This document shows, piece after piece, positions 51,890-59,224 of a stretch of 64,000 nt of DNA (position 1 is the stretch's first letter; every line of letters begins with the position of its first letter). A program made the position numbers and the translations under genes. Below the pieces are notes generated by a model that was not told the origin of the DNA, made no database searches, and saw only the letters and a list, made by a program, of their open reading frames with translations. The DNA comes from Mycolicibacterium moriokaense (GTDB lineage Bacteria > Actinomycetota > Actinomycetes > Mycobacteriales > Mycobacteriaceae): positions 1,798,001 through 1,862,000 of the forward strand of contig NZ_AP022560.1 of assembly GCF_010726085.1 (NCBI RefSeq), in the 5' to 3' direction.

Positions 51890-52920
51890 CGATGGATGCG
51901 CGCGAGCAGAGGTTGCGTCGACATGCCAAGACGCTCGGGTTGCGGGTGGTGAAGCGGGACGGCAGCCGGTTCGATCTGCTGAACGGTGAGGGGTTGGTGA
52001 CCTGCGGCCCGATCGACACCGTGGCGGCTTATGTCAACGACCGGTATGTGCGGCCCAAGCCGACGCCGCGGCGGGCGCAGCCACCTGCGGCGTGGGCGCC
52101 GATTATCGAGGACTATCTCGTCTCCTTGACGGCGGGCGGGGCGTCTCAGATCACGCTGACGTTGCGTCGGCAGCACCTGACGCAGATGTCGCGTGAGGTC
52201 GGCGGCAGTCCGGCCGAGATCACGGCCGAGCATCTGATTGAGTGGATGGGGCGTCACACCGAGTGGGCGCCTGAGTATCGCCGCAGCCACCGCAACAGCG
52301 CCCACAGCTTTTTCCTGTGGGCTTATCGGACCAGGCGCATCGCGGTTCATATCGCCGACGATTTGCCGAGGGTGCGTAGCCACGTTGGTCCGCCGCGGCC
52401 GGCGCCTGATACGGCGTGGCGGGCGGCGTTGGCGGCGGCGACACCTCGGGTGGCGCTGATGATGCGGCTGGCGGCCGAGGCTGGGTTGCGGCGGGCCGAG
52501 GTCGCCCAGGTGCACACCCGCGATCTGACCGAAGGCGCGAGCGGCTACTCGCTGTTGGTTCACGGGAAGGGCAACAAGAAGCGGATCGTCCCAATCAGCG
52601 ACTCGGTGGCTGCAGCGATTCGCTCGAGCGCGGCCAGCCAAATCCCCGCAGGTGTGGAGCCTGATTGTTGGCTGTTCCCCAACGGCACTGGCGGGCACCT
52701 GGACCCCAAACGAGTCGGCGCGATCGTGAACGCCGCGCTACCGGACACGTGGACGATGCACACGCTGCGGCACCGATTCGCCACACGCGCCTATCGAGGC
52801 AGCAGCAACCTGCGTGCCGTTCAGACGCTGCTGGGCCACGCGTCCGTCGCCACCACACAGCGCTACACCGCCGTCGATGACGACGAGGTCCGCGCCGCCA
52901 TGGAAGCGGCAAGCGCATGA
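51886..52920 (+). CDS. tyrosine recombinase/integrase 1
   Basis: 344 residues from ATG 51886. SAM-like core-binding domain at about 65-165, catalytic domain thereafter. Catalytic set: Arg202 (AGLRRAEV), Lys228 (HGKGNKK), His292 and Arg295 (MHTLRHRFAT), His318 (LLGHASVATTQ) and nucleophile Tyr327 (RYTAV). All residues needed for strand exchange are present. It carries an additional ~60-residue N-terminal region. Overlaps the second recombinase by ATGA. Immediately downstream of ychF, marking the start of the mobile region. Confidence 0.92.
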   Translation: MTMDAREQRLRRHAKTLGLRVVKRDGSRFDLLNGEGLVTCGPIDTVAAYVNDRYVRPKPTPRRAQPPAAWAPIIEDYLVSLTAGGASQITLTLRRQHLTQMSREVGGSPAEITAEHLIEWMGRHTEWAPEYRRSHRNSAHSFFLWAYRTRRIAVHIADDLPRVRSHVGPPRPAPDTAWRAALAAATPRVALMMRLAAEAGLRRAEVAQVHTRDLTEGASGYSLLVHGKGNKKRIVPISDSVAAAIRSSAASQIPAGVEPDCWLFPNGTGGHLDPKRVGAIVNAALPDTWTMHTLRHRFATRAYRGSSNLRAVQTLLGHASVATTQRYTAVDDDEVRAAMEAASA

Positions 52921-53783
52921 GCGCGGTGCTGCGGCTGGTCCAAGGGACCGGCTCCAACGACGGACAACTGCCCCCGATCGAGGCTTACGAGGTGTGGATG
53001 CGTGGCCGCGGTTTGGCCGCGCGCACCATCACCGACTCGGTACTGACCTTGCGGCGTCTCCAGAACGTGAGCGGCTATCCGATCGAATCGACACCCGCGC
53101 TGGCGATTTCACGCTTCCTCGGCGATGAGAATCTCGGAGCCCGGGCCCGCTACACCTATTTCGGGCACCTGCGCGGGTTCTTCCGCTGGCTGGCCAATGA
53201 GGGGCTCGGCGCGGACGCGATGGCCACGCTGCCGCGCCCGCGTATGCCGCGCTGCACGCCGCGCCCTATCACTACGGAGCAGCTGCAGGCGCTGCTGGCG
53301 TTGTCGTTGCGGCGCAAGACGAGAGCGATGGTGATGCTCGCCGCGCTGGCAGGGCTACGCGCGCACGAGATCGCCAAGGTTCGCGGTCAGGACGTCGACC
53401 CTGACGCGCGCACGCTGTACGTCATCGGGAAGGGCGGGCACGCGGCGACGATCCCGTTGCATCCGCTGCTTGTCGAGGTCGCACGCGAAATGCCGTCGCG
53501 GGGGTGGTGGTTTCCCGCGAACTCGACCCGCCCCGGCGAGCACGTCACGTCGCGTCACGTCGTTAACACGGTCAGCGACGCCTGCAAGCGAGCCGACATC
53601 CCCGGCGGAACATGTCACCGTCTCAGGCACTGGTACGGAACAAACCTCGTCGCATCTGGGGCCGATCTGCGTACCGCGCAGACACTGCTGCGCCACGAGA
53701 ATCTCGCCAGCACCGCCATCTACACCGAGGTGTCCGACGAACGCCGCGTCGACGCAATCGACCGACTCGACCCATTCGGGTGA
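52917..53783 (+). CDS. tyrosine recombinase/integrase 2
   Basis: 288 residues. Core-binding domain at about 20-110. Catalytic residues Arg148 (AGLRAHEI), Lys172 (GKGGHA), His234 and Arg237 (CHRLRHWYG), His260 (LLRHENLAST) and Tyr269 (IYTEV). A complete enzyme clearly different in sequence from recombinase 1, so not a recent duplicate. The paired, translationally coupled arrangement suggests a heteromeric recombinase, as in XerC/XerD or recombinase-duo elements. Confidence 0.92.
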   Translation: MSAVLRLVQGTGSNDGQLPPIEAYEVWMRGRGLAARTITDSVLTLRRLQNVSGYPIESTPALAISRFLGDENLGARARYTYFGHLRGFFRWLANEGLGADAMATLPRPRMPRCTPRPITTEQLQALLALSLRRKTRAMVMLAALAGLRAHEIAKVRGQDVDPDARTLYVIGKGGHAATIPLHPLLVEVAREMPSRGWWFPANSTRPGEHVTSRHVVNTVSDACKRADIPGGTCHRLRHWYGTNLVASGADLRTAQTLLRHENLASTAIYTEVSDERRVDAIDRLDPFG

Positions 53784-53791
53784 GACGGCCC

Positions 53792-53962
53792 CTACTTCGC
53801 TACTTCATCGCCAATCGCGAGGACGGCGGCGCTGAGTGCACTGAGGAGGTTGTGGCGTGCCACGTGGTACGGCCCAAGCTCATTGCTCTCATGTGATTCA
53901 AACTTCGCGACTGCATCGCGCAGCTGGTCGAGACTGGCGCGCACGTCGGTTTTGTCGCTCAT
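53792..53962 (-). CDS. small acidic protein of unknown function
   Basis: A 56-residue ORF starting ATG 53962 behind GGGGAAA; begins MSDKTDVRASLDQLRDAVAK and ends SALSAAVLAIGDEVAK. The helical heptad-like pattern and charged composition look like a genuine small protein rather than chance. Convergent with recombinase 2, eight bases after its stop. Could be a regulator of the recombinase operon; unproven. Confidence 0.5.
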   Translation of the reverse strand: MSDKTDVRASLDQLRDAVAKFESHESNELGPYHVARHNLLSALSAAVLAIGDEVAK

Positions 53963-54092
53963 TCGGTTTCCCCATTCGTATATTCACCCGCGAGACTAGT
54001 TGCGAGTACTATCAACCGTGTCCGCTCACGGATATTCAGGGCATGGCTTGGCGCGGGATCGAATCCCTGTAATCGACCCGAGAGGATCTGCC

Positions 54093-54333
54093 ATGCATGC
54101 AAAATCTCACGAAAACCGTGTCCGTCGCGCCGCCAAGCGTGAGGGCTTTCTGCTACGCAAGTCGCGCACTCGCGACCATCGCGCGGAGGACCAATGGTCT
54201 GTACGTTCTCGTCGGCGATTCGGCCGGGAACCGACGTCCTGGCGCTCAGGCACCGCGATCCGCTTTCGTAAGAGGCGAGGGAATGACGCTCACGGGCAGC
54301 TTCTACTGCAGTCCAAAGGGTACCGGGAGGTAG
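54093..54333 (+). pseudogene. small orphan gene broken by a frameshift
   Basis: A good ribosome site (GAGAGG, 54080-54085) precedes ATG 54093. Frame one reads sensibly to about 54190 (HENRVRRAAKREGFLLRKSR, then TRDHRAED). From there the +1 frame continues sensibly (NGLYVLVGDSAGNRRPGAQ, then FVRGEGMTL) to a stop at 54331-54333, whereas frame one degenerates into Arg-rich sequence. Together they resemble a small actinobacterial/phage family with the pattern KSRxRDPRAxDYGxYxLVD (recalled, not searched). One indel near 54186-54192 explains it; a sequencing error or programmed shift is possible. Confidence 0.55.
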
Positions 54334-54374
54334 CGGGGAACCGCTCAGCCTCGCGCTGCGTCTGATCTAATACC

Positions 54375-54410
54375 TCGGCCCCGCCCACCTCCTCCTTATG
54401 GCGGGGCCGA
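54375..54410 (+). terminator. strong hairpin without T-run
   Basis: A perfect 11-bp GC-rich stem (TCGGCCCCGCC with GGCGGGGCCGA) closes a 14-base loop containing CACCTCCTCC. It lies downstream of the frameshifted gene and 50 bases before the HicAB promoter region. Likely a terminator, though no uridine tract follows; the loop is complementary to Shine-Dalgarno sequences. Confidence 0.5.
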
Positions 54411-54463
54411 ACCACTTCCACGTGACTACCTGAGGTGATACCAGAGTTACAAGAATGTTGTTT

Positions 54464-54513
54464 GTCTAGTGCGCTATTGACTGAGTTGTCTAGCCTGCAC
54501 TAGACTTGCTAGC
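54464..54513 (+). promoter_or_regulatory. hicAB promoter with internal palindromic operator
   Basis: -35 TTGACT (54477-54482), 18-base spacer, -10 TAGACT (54501-54506), then the hicA GTG seven bases on, so the mRNA is probably leaderless. GTCTAG cctgca CTAGAC (54488-54505) is an inverted repeat spanning spacer and -10; a further half-site GTCTAGTGC lies at 54464-54472. Position suits autorepression by the HicB-like protein. Confidence 0.6.
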
Positions 54514-54729
54514 GTGCCAAAGCGGGCAGACATCATCAAGCAGATACAAAAGGCGGCCAAGGCCGCCGAATTGAAGTTTCTGCTAGTCCGCGAAGGCGCG
54601 AACCACACAATCTACGACCTCGACGGGGTGATGATTCCAATCGCACGGCATAGGGAATTCGGACAGCGTTATGCCGAGACCGTGTACAAGCAATGCGAAG
54701 GCAAGTTAGGAAGGGGCTGGTGGCGTTGA
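54514..54729 (+). CDS. HicA-like toxin (mRNA interferase)
   Basis: 71 residues from GTG 54514. Small dsRBD-like fold with the HicA pattern: N-terminal helix KRADIIKQIQKAAKAAELKF, then LVREGANHTIYDLDGVMIPI, where His31 is the expected catalytic histidine, and C-terminal helix YAETVYKQCEGKLG. HicA toxins cleave mRNA in translating ribosomes. Toxin-first order with a HicB-like partner overlapping by TTGA or more is the standard hicAB layout. Base composition is visibly less GC-rich than the core genes. Confidence 0.8.
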   Translation: MPKRADIIKQIQKAAKAAELKFLLVREGANHTIYDLDGVMIPIARHREFGQRYAETVYKQCEGKLGRGWWR

Positions 54730-55100
54730 ACACCTACCATGCGGTCGTCAACCGCGATGGAAAGTTCTGGCTTGTCTACATCCCCGAACTAGATCAGTAC
54801 ACGCAAGCGCGCAACTTGCAGGAAGTCGAATCCATGGCGCGCGAACTTATTTCACTCGTTCGTGGGGTTGAGCCTGAGTCATTCCAACTCGAACGACAAG
54901 TAGATCTGCCGGATGGTGTGCGACACCACCTAGAGCTAGCGGATAAGTACGCCGGCGAAGCTGCCTGGTTTCAATCACAATCAGCGATTGAACGGCGCTT
55001 CGCGGCCCGGGCGATGCGGGACGAAGGCATGACGGTACGAGACATCGGTGCCGCGCTGGGCATCTCGCATCAGCGTGCGCAGCAGCTCATCTCGTCTTGA
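54720..55100 (+). CDS. HicB-like antitoxin
   Basis: 126 residues from GTG 54720; TTG 54726, overlapping the toxin stop as TTGA, is an alternative start. The N-terminal half is a HicB-type RNase-H-like fold (YHAVVNRDGKFWLVYIPEL, then ARNLQEVESMARELISLV). The C-terminal ~45 residues form a helix-turn-helix (AMRDEGMTVRDIGAALGISH QRAQQL without the gap) that could bind the inverted repeat before hicA. Neutralises HicA and autoregulates (family knowledge). Confidence 0.8.
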   Translation: MALNTYHAVVNRDGKFWLVYIPELDQYTQARNLQEVESMARELISLVRGVEPESFQLERQVDLPDGVRHHLELADKYAGEAAWFQSQSAIERRFAARAMRDEGMTVRDIGAALGISHQRAQQLISS

Positions 55101-55346
55101 GAATATGGGCTAGCCCAAGATCATTGTCGAGGTGGTGACTCCGTGATCGCGAAGCGGATAACCCGGGTAACCCTCACACGGACCACCGAGCCGACCCCAG
55201 CCGATCACACGTTCTACACCGGCACCGAGCTGTGGCGCGCAGGCACGTAGAAGGGCTGCTGTCGATGCGAGCCCCGGGATTGTCTGTCGACGCCGTGTAC
55301 ACCGAACGGATCTGACGTACTACTACCGCCCGCGCAATCTCGCCGT
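55101..55346 (+). other. gene-poor stretch with a possible gene remnant
   Basis: No confident gene. A 35-codon ORF (GTG 55143 to TAG 55250) encodes MIAKRITRVTLTRTTEPTPA and the following DHTFYTGTELWRAGT, which reads like protein, and in-phase sequence after its stop (DAVYTERI) also reads sensibly up to a TGA near 55315. This may be a decayed small phage gene. Confidence 0.3.
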
Positions 55347-55571
55347 TCACCCGTCGCCCAACCGCTCCAAGACGCTGTAATCCTCCTCAACAATTTGCGT
55401 CAGGAGCGCATCGCGCTGTGCTCGGCGTCGGTCTCTTGTGCGCGGGAGTCCAGGGCACCGGCACTGGATGGCGTCGCCATTTTCAGGCAGATCGAGGGCA
55501 TGGCAGACGCCCGTGTCATCGTGTTCGTTGACAGGGCAACCGCACTCGGCGCAGTAGTCGTCGTCGGCCAT
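55347..55571 (-). CDS. small zinc-finger-like protein
   Basis: 74 residues. Three cysteine clusters, CAECGCPVNEHDD, VCHALDL and QCRCPGL, with a histidine in each of the first two, suggest one or two zinc sites; a charged helical tail (RDRRRAQRDALLTQIVEEDY) follows. Small proteins of this kind are common in actinobacteriophages. Isolated on the minus strand; function unknown. Confidence 0.6.
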   Translation of the reverse strand: MADDDYCAECGCPVNEHDDTGVCHALDLPENGDAIQCRCPGLPRTRDRRRAQRDALLTQIVEEDYSVLERLGDG

Positions 55572-55749
55572 GCAATATATGCTCCCCCAACCGCTGCCGA
55601 CGGTCGACGGATTATTTTCCCCCCGCCCCGCGGGCCAACGTGAGGTCGCCGGCGCCGCCGGTGACTACATCGTGTCCCGAGAATTAAGTAGTTAGGTTTT
55701 CAGGGCGGCTCGGCCTCTATGCCCGCACCCGTGTCTTAGCGTTGGTTCC

Positions 55750-56502
55750 GTGACAGATGAGCCCTTGGAGACCGCTACTGACGGCCGCCCTTCCGACCAG
55801 ATAATCGATATCGACCAGATTCCGACTGCCTCCGCGCAAGCATCCACCGCCCTGATAGGCGTACGCCAGTACTTCGCGGCACAACACCTTTGGGCAGCAC
55901 GCCTGATGGCGCACCTATGTCGCGCGCGGGAGGAACAGCTACTCGCAGAGGTCGAAGGCGGCGCCAAACGGAGAGTCGACAAGCACCTGCAATCGCTCGC
56001 GATTGGGGCCGTCATGGAGTCCGTCGCCATGTTGGAAGCGGTGGTGAACGAAATCTGGGAGGACGCCGCCGAGACGGAACCAGTCGTACCCTCCGATCGG
56101 CTGCAGGGATTAAGTTCGGACGCGATAGCGCTGATGCGGGACCTTCGAACACAAAGGGTCGAGCGATCACTCAAGCTGATGGAAAAGTATGCGGTGCTTC
56201 TGACGTGCGCAGGTAAGCCGCCACTAGACAAGTCCCGTAGGCCATATTCGGATGTCAAGGCGCTAATCAAACTGCGCAACGCATTGGTGCACTTCACTCC
56301 AGAAACGCAGTGGGACAACCAGGTCCACGACCTGGAAGCTGAGATGAAGCACCTGGTCCCCGAGAATCCGCTACTTCGTGGTTCACACCCGTGGTTTCCC
56401 CAGCAGCCCCTCTGCGCCGGCGGCGCCCGCTGGGCTTGGGAGTCGAGTATGAGATTCGCAGATGAATGGCATATGCAGATGGGGCTCCAGCGGAGTTACT
56501 GA
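55750..56502 (+). CDS. HEPN-like protein, C-terminus altered by an IS insertion
   Basis: 250 residues starting at GTG 55750 (MTDEPLETATDGRPSDQ). Mostly helical, with LIKLRNALVHFTPE near residue 175: the R-x4-H pattern (Arg176, His181) of HEPN ribonuclease domains, which occur in abortive-infection and toxin systems. No partner gene such as a MNT nucleotidyltransferase is adjacent. The TGA stop is supplied by the left end of the IS3 element. Joining the flanks at the TAC target duplication restores 12 more codons (ending WPDGLD) to a TAG at 57915-57917. It may still be functional. Confidence 0.6.
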   Translation: MTDEPLETATDGRPSDQIIDIDQIPTASAQASTALIGVRQYFAAQHLWAARLMAHLCRAREEQLLAEVEGGAKRRVDKHLQSLAIGAVMESVAMLEAVVNEIWEDAAETEPVVPSDRLQGLSSDAIALMRDLRTQRVERSLKLMEKYAVLLTCAGKPPLDKSRRPYSDVKALIKLRNALVHFTPETQWDNQVHDLEAEMKHLVPENPLLRGSHPWFPQQPLCAGGARWAWESSMRFADEWHMQMGLQRSY

Positions 56503-56550
56503 CCTGTCCCGGTGAGTCCGGAGACTCCCGATCTTGGGAGGATCTGAGTC

Positions 56551-56874
56551 ATGGGACGTGTCAGCAAGTACCCCGACGAGCTTCGTGAGCGGGCGGTGCG
56601 CATGGTCGCTGAGGTGCGCCCGCAGTACCCGTCGCAGTGGGCGGCGATCACCGCGGTTGCGGGCATGTTGGGGATCGGCACCCCGGAGACCCTGCGGACC
56701 TGGATCCGTCGCTCGGAGGTCGACACCGGCCAGCGGCCGGGTGTGACGACGCAGATGGCCGAGGAGAATAAGGCGCTGCGCAAGGAGATCGCCGAGTTGC
56801 GTCGGGCCAATGAGATCTTGAAAGCAGCGGCGATTTTCTTCGGGGCCGAGCTCGACCGGCCCGGGAGACGGTGA
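56551..56874 (+). CDS. IS3-family transposase OrfA
   Basis: 107 residues. Helix-turn-helix DNA-binding protein: YPDELRERAVRMVAEVRPQYP, then GIGTPETLRTWIRRSEVD, followed by a leucine-zipper-like helix (EENKALRKEIAELRRANEIL) that mediates multimerisation. Overlaps orfB by four bases. In IS3 elements a -1 ribosomal frameshift near the end of orfA yields the OrfAB fusion transposase; orfB here lies in the -1 frame, consistent with that. Confidence 0.93.
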   Translation: MGRVSKYPDELRERAVRMVAEVRPQYPSQWAAITAVAGMLGIGTPETLRTWIRRSEVDTGQRPGVTTQMAEENKALRKEIAELRRANEILKAAAIFFGAELDRPGRR

Positions 56875-57836
56875 TCCGGTTCATCGCCGAACACAAGGAC
56901 CACCAGGTCTCCGGCCCCGACGGTGGGGCCGGCTTGCGCTGGGGTGTCGAGCCCATGTGTGCGGTGCTCTCCGAGCACGGTGTGCCGATCAGTCCGTCGA
57001 CGTACTACGAGTGGATCACGAAGACCCCGACGCGTCGCCAGATCCGGGATGCCGAGTTGGTCGAGATCATCACTGCGGCCAGGGAAGACAAGAAGAAAGG
57101 TCGGTTCGTCCAGACGTTGGGGTCGCGCAAGTTGTGGATCTGGCTGCGCGGGCAGGGCCACGATGTGGCACGGTGCACGGTGGAGCGGATCATGCGCCAA
57201 CAGGGTTGGGAGGGTGCGCGTTACGGGTCCAAGCACAAGACCACCGTCGCCGACGACAGCCACCAGCGGTACCCCGATCTGGTTGATCGACGCTTCTACG
57301 CCTGTGCGCCAAACCGGTTATGGGTGGCTGACTTCACCTACGTGTCGACGTGGATGGGGTTCGTCTACGTGGCGTTCGTCATCGACGCCTACAGCCGCCG
57401 GATCCTGGGCTGGCGCGCCGCCCGGTCGATGACCACCGATCTGGTCCTCGATGCGATCGAGCACGCCTTCTTCACCCGCACCCAGGACGGCACCACCAGC
57501 CTGCGCGGGCTGATCGCGCACAGCGACGCCGGCAGCCAGTACACATCGGTGGCGTTCACCCAGCGCCTCATCGACGAGGGCGTGGATCCCTCGGTCGGCT
57601 CGGTCGGCGACGCGCTGGACAACGCCTTGGCCGAGACCACCGTTGGCTCATTCAAGAACGAACTCATCCGTCGGCAAGGCCCCTGGCGTGACGTCAACCA
57701 GGTCGAGCTCGCCACCGCCGAATGGGTCGCGTGGTTCAACACCGAACGCCCCCACGAGTACCTCGACGACTTCACCCCTGAGGCCGTCGAGAGGCTCCAC
57801 TACGATCACAGACGCACTCCACCAAAGGCGGGGTGA
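56871..57836 (+). CDS. IS3-family transposase OrfB (DDE integrase core)
   Basis: 321 residues. An HTH_21-like N-terminal region (VPISPSTYYEWITKTPTRRQ) precedes the retroviral-type integrase core. DDE triad: Asp in RLWVADFTYVSTWMGFVYVA, Asp in LIAHSDAGSQYTS and Glu in DALDNALAETTVGSFKNELI. Ends with the usual WFNTERPHEYLDDFTPEAVE. Starts at GTG inside the orfA stop (GTGA) and is probably made mainly as an OrfAB frameshift fusion. No truncation. Confidence 0.95.
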   Translation: MIRFIAEHKDHQVSGPDGGAGLRWGVEPMCAVLSEHGVPISPSTYYEWITKTPTRRQIRDAELVEIITAAREDKKKGRFVQTLGSRKLWIWLRGQGHDVARCTVERIMRQQGWEGARYGSKHKTTVADDSHQRYPDLVDRRFYACAPNRLWVADFTYVSTWMGFVYVAFVIDAYSRRILGWRAARSMTTDLVLDAIEHAFFTRTQDGTTSLRGLIAHSDAGSQYTSVAFTQRLIDEGVDPSVGSVGDALDNALAETTVGSFKNELIRRQGPWRDVNQVELATAEWVAWFNTERPHEYLDDFTPEAVERLHYDHRRTPPKAG

Positions 57837-58030
57837 TTCAACAAATGCAGTCTCTGGACTCACCGGGACGGGTCATACCGCCATGGAGTGAGTGATTGGC
57901 CCGACGGTCTTGACTAGGGGCACGCACTGTCAGCGATTGTGTTGTGCTGCAACCGGGATAATCAGTCTGACCCCCGTGTGTGACCGTGGTGTCGTACGCT
58001 TCTCTAACTGCAACTTGCCAGGGGGTTCCG

Positions 58031-58369
58031 ATGGTGCCGTCATCATCGGCGCGTGTTGTGTCCATCGCGACCGCGTCCACAGTGTGGTTCCTTGCGGGGA
58101 TGTCCGTGCTGGCGATCATCGCAGCAGCGGCGTGCGTCGGGGCTCCCGCGGCCGGTGCGGTCCCTGGTGATCCGCTTAACGGGTGTGTGACCGCGTTGGC
58201 TCAGCAGCTTTGTGACGGGCCGATCCGCGAGGACGGGTCGTGGAAACGCTGCCTGTTCAGCGACGGCGTTGGGTTCTCTCCGCCGACCGTGAATTGTTTC
58301 ATCGTCCCTGGCGCCGACCAGATCCCGATGTTCCCGATCGGGCAGCCGAACTACCACATCGAAGGCTAG
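58031..58369 (+). CDS. small exported cysteine-containing protein
   Basis: 112 residues from ATG 58031, with GGGGG about six bases upstream. A signal peptide is evident: polar start, hydrophobic core WFLAGMSVLAIIAAAACVG, and an Ala-x-Ala site near APAAGAVPG. The mature part (~65 residues) contains CVTALAQQLCDGPIREDGSW and later CLFSDG and NCFIVPG, four cysteines able to form two disulfides. A -10-like GATAAT lies at 57957-57962. Similar CDGPI-x2-DGSW exported proteins occur in mycobacteria and their phages, as I recall; function unknown. Confidence 0.65.
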   Translation: MVPSSSARVVSIATASTVWFLAGMSVLAIIAAAACVGAPAAGAVPGDPLNGCVTALAQQLCDGPIREDGSWKRCLFSDGVGFSPPTVNCFIVPGADQIPMFPIGQPNYHIEG

Positions 58370-58402
58370 GCGACTTCAACCCGTCGCGTCGAGTCGGACC
58401 GA

Positions 58403-59224
58403 CTAGGCGGCGGCCCCCGCGAGCACCCCGTCGACCGAGTACATCGACTGCCACGGTTCGGTGCGCATCCACTCCGGCCGCAAATCCCATTCATCCGGCG
58501 TGTATTCGGGATAGCCGGTGACCGCCTCGACGCCGTAGCGGACCGCCAGTCGTTGAGCGAGGTCGCGCGCCGCCGCGGCGCCGATCTGCTCATCAGGGAC
58601 AAAGAAGCGGACTATTTCCACTGCGGCCGCGCGGATCACCGGGATGTCGATCTCGATGACCGAATAGCAGTTGCGGCCGGTGTCGGGATCGACCTCGAGA
58701 CGCGTCTCTCGACCGAGCATCGAAAATTGCCCGCTCGACGTCAGGATCGGCGTCTCGCCCCGGTTGTCGTTATGGCTCACCGCCTGATGGCAGACCACCT
58801 CTGTGAGGACGAGGGCGACCTTGCCGGTCGGGCCTTCGGCGGCGCGGCGCACCGCTTCGGCCCGGGGATTATTGCCGCGGACAGTGGCGGCGTGGCGCAT
58901 GCCGCGGACCATTGCGCGCATCCGGAAAATCGCGTCAACAACATTCGCGCACGCGTAGACACCACACTTGCATCCTTCTGCTGGCGGCGCATGATCGTAG
59001 TAACAACAACGAGCACGCATGATCCGGCCGCTCGCGCGCAGATCCGACGCTCCCCGGCGTCCATATGCGTGCCGTATTTGCGGGGAGTGCAACGTCAGCC
59101 GGTCATCGTGCGGCCGCGTGTACCAGAAACGCCAGCCGACGACGGCCTCGCGGTGCTGGCGCTCGGCCATCAGCATTACCTCGCTGATCAAGTCAGGCCG
59201 TAGTGGGGGTCCGCTACGGGGCAC
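58403..59224 (-). CDS. phage-like hypothetical protein
   Basis: 273 residues; an internal ATG (MAERQHREAVVGWRFWYTRP) at 59170 is a possible start. Two Cys/His-rich segments, RARCCYYDHAPPAEGCKCGVY and an earlier His cluster, may bind metal. The later half is alpha/beta with GRNCYSVIEIDIP and ends in an acidic, Trp-containing tail. Distal gene of the leftward virion-like block, overlapping the tail-like gene by 11 bases. I do not recognise a function. Confidence 0.6.
   Translation of the reverse strand: MPRSGPPLRPDLISEVMLMAERQHREAVVGWRFWYTRPHDDRLTLHSPQIRHAYGRRGASDLRASGRIMRARCCYYDHAPPAEGCKCGVYACANVVDAIFRMRAMVRGMRHAATVRGNNPRAEAVRRAAEGPTGKVALVLTEVVCHQAVSHNDNRGETPILTSSGQFSMLGRETRLEVDPDTGRNCYSVIEIDIPVIRAAAVEIVRFFVPDEQIGAAAARDLAQRLAVRYGVEAVTGYPEYTPDEWDLRPEWMRTEPWQSMYSVDGVLAGAAA

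Larger units (their letters stand above)
56500..57875 (+). mobile_element. IS3-family insertion sequence, complete
   Basis: 1376 bp bounded by 27-bp inverted repeats (56500-56526 and 57849-57875) that differ at two positions and begin TGACCTGTCCCGGTGAGTCC on the left. A 3-bp target duplication, TAC, flanks it at 56497-56499 and 57876-57878, as expected for IS3. Carries overlapping orfA and orfB in the -1 relationship. Both frames are intact, so it may be active and recently inserted. Confidence 0.95.

Noticed and set aside
54030..54080. tRNA-like 3' part (GGGATCGAATCCC) near the recombinases, as a possible attachment site
   Set aside because: The arm has A instead of the first T of the loop, no acceptor, D or anticodon arms could be assembled around it, and no second copy was seen. 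It is only a small hairpin.
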